Positions 21,701-26,676 of a stretch of 26,676 nt of DNA are shown in pieces. The DNA is from an uncultured Anaerostipes sp. (lineage in GTDB: Bacteria; Bacillota; Clostridia; Lachnospirales; Lachnospiraceae): contig CAAEIR010000405.1 of the NCBI GenBank assembly GCA_900756035.1, positions 1 to 26,676 of the forward strand, read 5' to 3'. The translations under genes were made by a program, and so were the position numbers. Below the pieces are notes generated by a model, which saw only the letters and a list, made by a program, of their open reading frames with translations, was not told the DNA's origin and did no database searches. Position 1 is the stretch's first letter, and every line of letters begins with the position of its first letter.

Positions 21701-23140
21701 TTAATCCCAGTCTTCTTCCTGTCCTACAGTAAAATATTTTTCTTTGTCTGATTTCGCATATTGAATCTGTGGAATTGCCAACATTGCAAGAACACAAAGG
21801 ATAACTCCTGGTATCTTCAGATATTTGACAATGTAGGATACTCCAAGGAAAACTGTTGAGAAGTCAAAGTTTCCATGCCATCCTCCAAATGCTACCAGCT
21901 GTACGATGTAGGCACAGAGCGCTCCGCCTAACACCTGAATGATTCCACAGAAAAATGGAAGAATAATTGCCGGTTTTACACCACCTCGATGATTTGCATA
22001 TACAGCGATACTGGCGTTATCAAAGAATAATGGAACGAATCCTGCAATAATCATAACCGGTGAATGGAAAATCAGTAGTCCTGCTATCGCAAGGAACTGT
22101 CCGAGAGCTCCACAGAAGAATCCTACGGTTACTGCATTTGCCGGTGCAAATCCATAGGCAACTGCACAATCTACTGCCGGAATTGCTCCTGGCAACAATT
22201 TATCGGAAATACCTTTGAAAGATTCTGTCAGTTCTACCACAAACATTCGAACACCTGCCTGCAATACATTTAAGTACACGGTAAAGCTCAATGCTTTGGA
22301 GAAAATGTAAAATCCGAAGGCTGTTGTATCTGAAAATGTATCATCTAATCCTCTCATAAAATCTTCTCCGAGAACTAACATAATGATTCCGAAGAATACA
22401 AACATCAATACAGAAGTTGATACTACATTATCACTGAACATCTGAAGGAATCCCGGAAGTTTTATATTTTCAATAGAATCTTCTTTCTTTCCTATTTTCG
22501 GTGCAAGCTTATCTGCAAGCCAGATGGCAAACATCTGCTGATGTCCAATAGCAAATCCGCCTTCTCCGTCGGTAAGACGGTCTGTCGGTTCTACTGTAAG
22601 ATTTGAAAAAACTGCCTGATAAGTACCAACCAGAATTCCTACTGCTACAGCACCCCAAATATTTCTGAGACTTGGGATAAACAGGAACACGATCCAAGTT
22701 ACTGTAGTTGCCTGCTGTACCATAATATGTCCGGTTAACAGCAATGTCCGAAGTTTTGTCACTTTGCGGAAAATCAAAAGAATAATATTCCAGATAAATG
22801 CCAGAAGCAATGAGGTCATCGTCCACGCTGCCGAAAGTCCGATATTTTCCAATGCCGCATTTACAGCATTTAATCCAAAATAAGGATCAATTACTACCGC
22901 ATTTAAATTAAATTTTTGATTCAATCCTGCGAGAATCGGGCGGAATGTATTGATCAATCCTGCAGAACCTACATTCAAAATCATATATCCAACGACTGCT
23001 TTCAAGAATCCTGCCAGTGTTTCATACCACTTTCTTCCCAATAATATGTATCCGATTAATACGATGATTCCTACAAAGAATTCTGCTTTTGTTAAAATAT
23101 TATTGGATACAAATTGAAAAATTGTGTTTAATATTTCCAT
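21701..23140 (-). CDS. ulaA: Ascorbate-type PTS permease IIC
   Basis: A 479-residue membrane permease of the UlaA/SgaT fold, which transports and phosphorylates L-ascorbate through IIA and IIB. Typical words are FFVGIIVLIGYILLGRKW at the start, YMILNVGSAGLI, GHQQMFAIWLADK and PAVDCAVAYGFAPANAVTVGF, with about eleven helices. It is slightly longer than E. coli UlaA (465). GGAGAAAGAGG precedes the ATG, 15 bases behind the IIA gene. Ascorbate is the expected substrate, but related lactones or pentose derivatives are possible. Confidence 0.94.
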   Translation of the reverse strand: MEILNTIFQFVSNNILTKAEFFVGIIVLIGYILLGRKWYETLAGFLKAVVGYMILNVGSAGLINTFRPILAGLNQKFNLNAVVIDPYFGLNAVNAALENIGLSAAWTMTSLLLAFIWNIILLIFRKVTKLRTLLLTGHIMVQQATTVTWIVFLFIPSLRNIWGAVAVGILVGTYQAVFSNLTVEPTDRLTDGEGGFAIGHQQMFAIWLADKLAPKIGKKEDSIENIKLPGFLQMFSDNVVSTSVLMFVFFGIIMLVLGEDFMRGLDDTFSDTTAFGFYIFSKALSFTVYLNVLQAGVRMFVVELTESFKGISDKLLPGAIPAVDCAVAYGFAPANAVTVGFFCGALGQFLAIAGLLIFHSPVMIIAGFVPLFFDNASIAVYANHRGGVKPAIILPFFCGIIQVLGGALCAYIVQLVAFGGWHGNFDFSTVFLGVSYIVKYLKIPGVILCVLAMLAIPQIQYAKSDKEKYFTVGQEEDWD

Positions 23141-23155
23141 CCTCTTTCTCCTCTC

Positions 23156-23605
23156 TTATTCTTCCGGTTCAAACTCGTTAATCGCTTTGGCTGCTTCCTC
23201 CGGAGATTCTGCCTTTCTTAGAAACTCAAGATTATCCTCCTCGGAAATAAATTCTGCCATTCCCTGAAGTTTTTCCAGATGAGATGTATCATCAGTCGCT
23301 GCCAGTGTTAAAACAATATCTACCGGATCATTTTCACTGTTAAAGCAGACCGGCTCAGACAATGTAATCAAACTCAGACCTGTTTTCTTTACGCTGACAT
23401 CCGGTCTTGAATGAGATAATGCAAGTCCCGGTGTGATTACGATATACGGTCCGTTTTCTTCTACACATTGGATCGTCAGATCAATATAATCCTTTGTAAT
23501 ATATCCGCTTTCCACCAGAAGATTTCCTGATTTGATCATGGAATCTTTCCAGTCATCTGCTTTTACATTCAACTGAATATTCTCTGCTTCAATTACTTTG
23601 CTCAT
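23156..23605 (-). CDS. ulaC: PTS IIA component, first gene of the operon
   Basis: A 149-residue IIA protein of the mannitol/fructose type used by ascorbate systems. The phosphorylated His is H65 in TPGLALSHSRP, and the fold spans the whole length. The ATG at 23605 has AGGAGG seven bases upstream; a longer frame to 23632 has no ribosome site. It is the promoter-proximal gene, so phosphotransfer components are made first. Its order IIA-IIC-IIB differs from E. coli (A-B-C). Confidence 0.93.
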   Translation of the reverse strand: MSKVIEAENIQLNVKADDWKDSMIKSGNLLVESGYITKDYIDLTIQCVEENGPYIVITPGLALSHSRPDVSVKKTGLSLITLSEPVCFNSENDPVDIVLTLAATDDTSHLEKLQGMAEFISEEDNLEFLRKAESPEEAAKAINEFEPEE

Positions 23606-23669
23606 TTGTTTCCTCCTAATTTCTTTAAACAATTTTCTCTTTCTTTTTGTCTCTCCTTAAGTTGTTCCT

Positions 23670-23698
23670 ATCATACCATCCCGCACATACCAATTCAA
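23670..23698 (-). promoter_or_regulatory. Promoter of the ascorbate-type operon
   Basis: Minus-strand -35 TTGAAT (23693-23698), a 17-base spacer and -10 TATGAT (23670-23675). The leader is about 55 bases. TTGTTT and AAACAA flank the ribosome site and could form a 6-bp stem with AGGAGG in the loop, a weak feature. Confidence 0.75.
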
Positions 23699-23713
23699 CA
23701 TTTTCTCAATCTT

Positions 23714-23727
23714 TGCACATATGTGCA
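23714..23727. promoter_or_regulatory. Perfect 14-bp palindrome, probable SorC operator
   Basis: TGCACATATGTGCA is fully symmetric and lies 15 bases upstream of the -35, centred near -57. That position suits an activator contact more than a steric block. The SorC-family gene at the end of the same operon is the obvious candidate binder. The link is inferred; no second copy was noticed in the window. Confidence 0.65.
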
Positions 23728-23753
23728 TTTAAAACAATGTATCTTGACATATA

Positions 23754-23789
23754 AAAAAGGATTGTTCTAATTTTAGAACAATCCTTTTT
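23754..23789. terminator. Terminator of the GH32 gene
   Basis: A 17-bp stem (AAAAAGGATTGTTCTAA with TTAGAACAATCCTTTTT) has a very tight loop, so the inner A-T pairs probably open. T tracts are on both strands. It closes the minus-strand fructanase gene and insulates the ascorbate promoter from read-through. Confidence 0.9.
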
Positions 23790-23826
23790 ATATTGCATAT
23801 TCGCATTCATACGTCAGGCAATGCCG

Positions 23827-26676
23827 TTATCGAATTTTTACTTTTAATTTCTTCGTTACCTTTCCGGATTTTACATAGACCGTAAGATTCGCTTTTTTCT
23901 TTTTGGTCTTTAACCGTCCGTTTTGGGAAATGGAAGCATATTTTTTACTTCTCTTTGAAAGAGACCACTTTACGGACTTACCGGTTCCGTAGGCTTTCGC
24001 CTTAAATCGGTAAACCTTTTTCCTTGATACTTTCTTTTTATAAGATGTTACTTTGATGTAAGGTTTTTTCACCTTGATTTTTACTCTGACGCTGTAGTTC
24101 CTGATCTTGGCAGTTACATATACAGTTCCTGCTTTTTTACCTTTCAGCGTTCCTGCCTTGGAGACGGACGCAACAGATTTCTTGCTGACACTCCATTTTA
24201 CAGAGCCTGAAATTCCATATCCCTTTGCTTTTAGCCGTACTGAACGTCCCACATAGACAGTCTTCGGAGCGGTAACCTTTACATAAGGATTTTTAATGGT
24301 AATTGTTACAGATTTCTTTGCAGAACCGATCTGCACTGTCACAACAACTTTTCCGGCTGCTTTCGCATACAGAACTCCTCTTGCATCCACAGATGCATAT
24401 TTCCCGGAAGATACGCTCCATTTTACTGCACCGCTGACATGCTTTCCATATGCCTTTAATTGTACTTTCTGTCCTTTGTATACAGAAGATGGCGCTGTTA
24501 TGGTAACATACGGCGTCGGTTTTTTCAGTCCATTGACCGCTTTAGTCAAAGCCTCTGCTGCACTGTCAATTTCTTTTTGAGATGCATTCTGATTCTTCAA
24601 CACCTCTTTTGCCTTCTTTAATGCCGCCTCATAGACCTTATAGCTATCTGCTGTGTAATCTTTTCCATTGTATTCCTCTTTGGTAAGGGCTTCTAGCGCT
24701 TTATTTGACCGAATCGTCACAGATACTGTCGTCTTTGCCGTTCCAACCGTTCCTGTCACCGTATAGATTCCAGGTTTGTTCACATCTACCTTACTAAAAT
24801 CCCATGCAATCGCTGCCGGATCTTTTTTCTCGAAATCTTCTGCCGCCACTGTCACTTTCTTTGGCAGCAGTTTCTCTAATTCTTCCAGACTGCTATTGAT
24901 TGCCGGATTCAAATCTTCGACTTTGGTGATAATCTTTGTCACCGGAAGATCTGTCACAATGTAGAAATTCTGATACTGAGCAGATGCATTCCAAAGTCCT
25001 AGTCCAACATATCCTTCTTCATACATCGTTGGAACTTCTGTGTTCAAATATTCTTTTCCATTAACAGAAACTTTGATTTTTGTTTTATTTACAGCAATTT
25101 CTAAATGATATTTGTTATCTGAAGGTTTTTCCAGATCATTGACCTCTGCAAAAGTTTTATCTCCTTTAAAGTCAAACAATCGAACTTTCTGACCATTTAA
25201 CTGAACTGCAAGACATCCCTGCCACACATCCTGTGTATTAGCTCGCAGAATAAAGTTTGCAATTCCAGATGTATACTTTGCATTAATCTCATAAGTGAAT
25301 TTATCGGTCTTTACTTTGTCTGCAAATAAGAACCCATTGTCGTTATGACTTCCGTAATAGGTGTCTCCGTCAATGTACCATTTTCCTGCCGTTGCGTGGA
25401 ATTCCGTCAGGTTGGTTTTAAACTGGTTCTCACGAATTGTCACCGTACAGGTCTTCTTGATCTCCGGATGCTCCTTAAGGGCTGCCGTAATCTCTGCGGT
25501 TCCTTTTTTCACTGCGGTCACTAACGCACACTTTCCATTCTGTGCTAATTTTACTGCATCTCCTTTTACGGAATAGACTACCTGCGCATCGACACCTACT
25601 GGAACAGTGTCCGCCTTTAACTGAAACTGATCGCCCACATAGCCTTCATACTTTGATTGATTCAGTCGAATTCCTGCCTGGGCCGGCTGTTTATCCTTCC
25701 AGATTGTCTTTAACGGATATACGGTAATATCTGCCTGCGATTCTCCGCCTTTGCTGTAGACTTCCAATCCCCGACTTGCAATAGATGGGAAGATCTGCAT
25801 CGCTCCTGCCACGGTATCATTCTTTGAAAAAAGCTCTACTGAACTGCGATCTACATAAATGTGGAAATCAAGAGATCCATCGGCATTCTTCTCCACCTTC
25901 TGTCCACGGACGTTGATGTCTCCATTTACAATTAAAGTTCCTGATTTACTGCGGTCCAAAATGAATTTTTTCTGTTCCATATCATATTTTACAACAGTCT
26001 CCTGTCCATCCCCGGTTCTTACTTTGAATCCGGTTTCTGTAACATCCTCACCAGGTGTTATCTTTGCTACAATCTCATAACTGTCACCGTCGAAATCTTT
26101 CAAAAGATTGTTCTCTTCTGTAACAACACCCTGTTTGGATACTTTATGTTCTGTATCTCTCAGCTCTTTATATTCTTCGATCGGTGTCTGTGTCAGATAA
26201 TATGTTCCATCGCTTTCTTTTCTTACCCCAAGCTTACATTGAAGATTATAAGTTCCGTTAAAGACATCATTTCCGTTGGCATACGGAATCAGCTTACAGA
26301 AGTTTTGCTCCCATGTGTTCATCCAGTTGATTTCAATCAAATCCGGCAGCTTCATATTATCTTTGGTTCCAAAGTCACTGATATAGTAGGTCATCGCCGC
26401 GTAGGAATCCGGTCCAAAGTTCATAATTCCATCATTCTCTTCATTTCCCATTCCATTTGCATTGGTACTCTTATACTGCTCATCTGGTACAAAACTCCAA
26501 CGCCCGTCTACCTGTTTGAAATCACCGATTTTATACTTACGTCCTCCGCGATTTAATACCCATTTATACTGTCCGTTTTTTTGTCCTTTTTCATCGGTAA
26601 CTTCCAATGGATAAAGTTCCGGACACTCTGTGTTAAGATCTTTGTATACAGACTCTTCCTTCCAGTTGACCAGATC
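23827..26676 (-). CDS. Secreted multidomain GH32 fructan hydrolase, 3' part
   Basis: The frame is open to the window edge, so 949 residues of a larger protein are visible. It begins in the GH32 five-bladed propeller (DLVNWKEES, then TECPELYPL with the acid/base Glu). The WMNDPNG nucleophile and RDP motifs lie outside the window. The GH32 beta-sandwich includes FHIYVDRSSVELF near 275. Next come an Ig-like domain (about 345-420), a concanavalin-like laminin-G/DUF1080-type domain (about 425-585), an Ig-like domain, a helical FIVAR-type module (about 665-720), and three basic Ig-like repeats to the end. GH32 enzymes of this kind cut levan, inulin or sucrose. There is no LPxTG anchor; the basic tail may bind the cell wall. 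Regulation cannot be seen because the promoter is outside the window. Confidence 0.93.
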   Translation of the reverse strand, partial: DLVNWKEESVYKDLNTECPELYPLEVTDEKGQKNGQYKWVLNRGGRKYKIGDFKQVDGRWSFVPDEQYKSTNANGMGNEENDGIMNFGPDSYAAMTYYISDFGTKDNMKLPDLIEINWMNTWEQNFCKLIPYANGNDVFNGTYNLQCKLGVRKESDGTYYLTQTPIEEYKELRDTEHKVSKQGVVTEENNLLKDFDGDSYEIVAKITPGEDVTETGFKVRTGDGQETVVKYDMEQKKFILDRSKSGTLIVNGDINVRGQKVEKNADGSLDFHIYVDRSSVELFSKNDTVAGAMQIFPSIASRGLEVYSKGGESQADITVYPLKTIWKDKQPAQAGIRLNQSKYEGYVGDQFQLKADTVPVGVDAQVVYSVKGDAVKLAQNGKCALVTAVKKGTAEITAALKEHPEIKKTCTVTIRENQFKTNLTEFHATAGKWYIDGDTYYGSHNDNGFLFADKVKTDKFTYEINAKYTSGIANFILRANTQDVWQGCLAVQLNGQKVRLFDFKGDKTFAEVNDLEKPSDNKYHLEIAVNKTKIKVSVNGKEYLNTEVPTMYEEGYVGLGLWNASAQYQNFYIVTDLPVTKIITKVEDLNPAINSSLEELEKLLPKKVTVAAEDFEKKDPAAIAWDFSKVDVNKPGIYTVTGTVGTAKTTVSVTIRSNKALEALTKEEYNGKDYTADSYKVYEAALKKAKEVLKNQNASQKEIDSAAEALTKAVNGLKKPTPYVTITAPSSVYKGQKVQLKAYGKHVSGAVKWSVSSGKYASVDARGVLYAKAAGKVVVTVQIGSAKKSVTITIKNPYVKVTAPKTVYVGRSVRLKAKGYGISGSVKWSVSKKSVASVSKAGTLKGKKAGTVYVTAKIRNYSVRVKIKVKKPYIKVTSYKKKVSRKKVYRFKAKAYGTGKSVKWSLSKRSKKYASISQNGRLKTKKKKANLTVYVKSGKVTKKLKVKIR
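23830..24513 (-). repeat. Three tandem Ig-like (Big2-type) coding repeats
   Basis: Units of 75, 75 and 78 codons (24513-24289, 24288-24064, 24063-23830) each start PYVxVTAP or PYIKVTS, share KWSVSxxxxASV near the middle and end in VxIxxK. The last unit has diverged most and has 29 Lys or Arg in 78 residues, and the second is also basic. The gradient of charge toward the C-terminus is marked. Confidence 0.85.

Noticed and set aside
24296..26556. Plus-strand open frames opposite the GH32 gene
   Set aside because: They are antisense shadows of a well-supported multidomain protein.

Overview
The window looks like a chromosomal segment from a spore-forming Firmicute, most likely a Lachnospiraceae gut bacterium. 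The grounds are the low-to-moderate GC content, strong AGGAGG ribosome sites, sigma-A type promoters, a spoIIID gene, a Lachnospiraceae-type Met-rich ABC exporter, a multidomain GH32 fructanase with bacterial Ig-like repeats, and a PTS-fed ascorbate-type operon. No tRNA, rRNA, CRISPR array or prophage was seen. Most genes are on the minus strand.

Layout. 1-1533: a MarR regulator with a 29-bp palindromic operator, and an ABC exporter permease that ends prematurely at the window edge. 1530-3831: a three-gene set (acyltransferase, DUF6320 membrane protein, HSL-type hydrolase) in which every member lacks an essential part, so it appears to be eroding. 3910-4416: a SEC-C protein. 4553-4673: a candidate small RNA with three hairpins, one with an anti-Shine-Dalgarno loop, behind a forespore-sigma-like promoter. 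4766-6309: a small membrane protein and rarA. 6457-7095: an unknown plus-strand gene whose 3' end was rewritten by a group IIC intron. The deleted remnant of that intron (7076-7403) lies just past the spoIIID terminator. 7432-9396: spoIIID with a sigma-E-like promoter, then two decayed ROK genes: an allose-kinase-like gene with one in-frame TGA at a zinc-ligand Cys, and a 5'-truncated regulator.

9463-12929: an operon of a CobW GTPase with a CxCC motif and His-rich loop, a CobW-DUF1980 fusion and a MATE exporter. It suggests metal handling coupled to efflux. 13160-15626: a Rho-N domain protein, a hotdog thioesterase, a small helical protein and a cold-shock gene with a long structured leader.

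15641-23727: a complete catabolic operon in the order IIA, IIC, IIB, ulaE, HAD phosphatase, ulaF, ulaG, cytoplasmic FG-GAP propeller, SorC-family regulator. The PTS would import and phosphorylate ascorbate or a related lactone, UlaG would open the lactone, and UlaE and UlaF would convert pentulose phosphates to D-xylulose 5-phosphate. The decarboxylase UlaD that should link UlaG to UlaE is absent, while an uncharacterised propeller protein sits next to UlaG. A perfect 14-bp palindrome upstream of the operon promoter is the probable SorC operator. 23754-26676: the 3' part of a large secreted GH32 fructanase that runs off the window and ends in three tandem, very basic Ig-like repeats.
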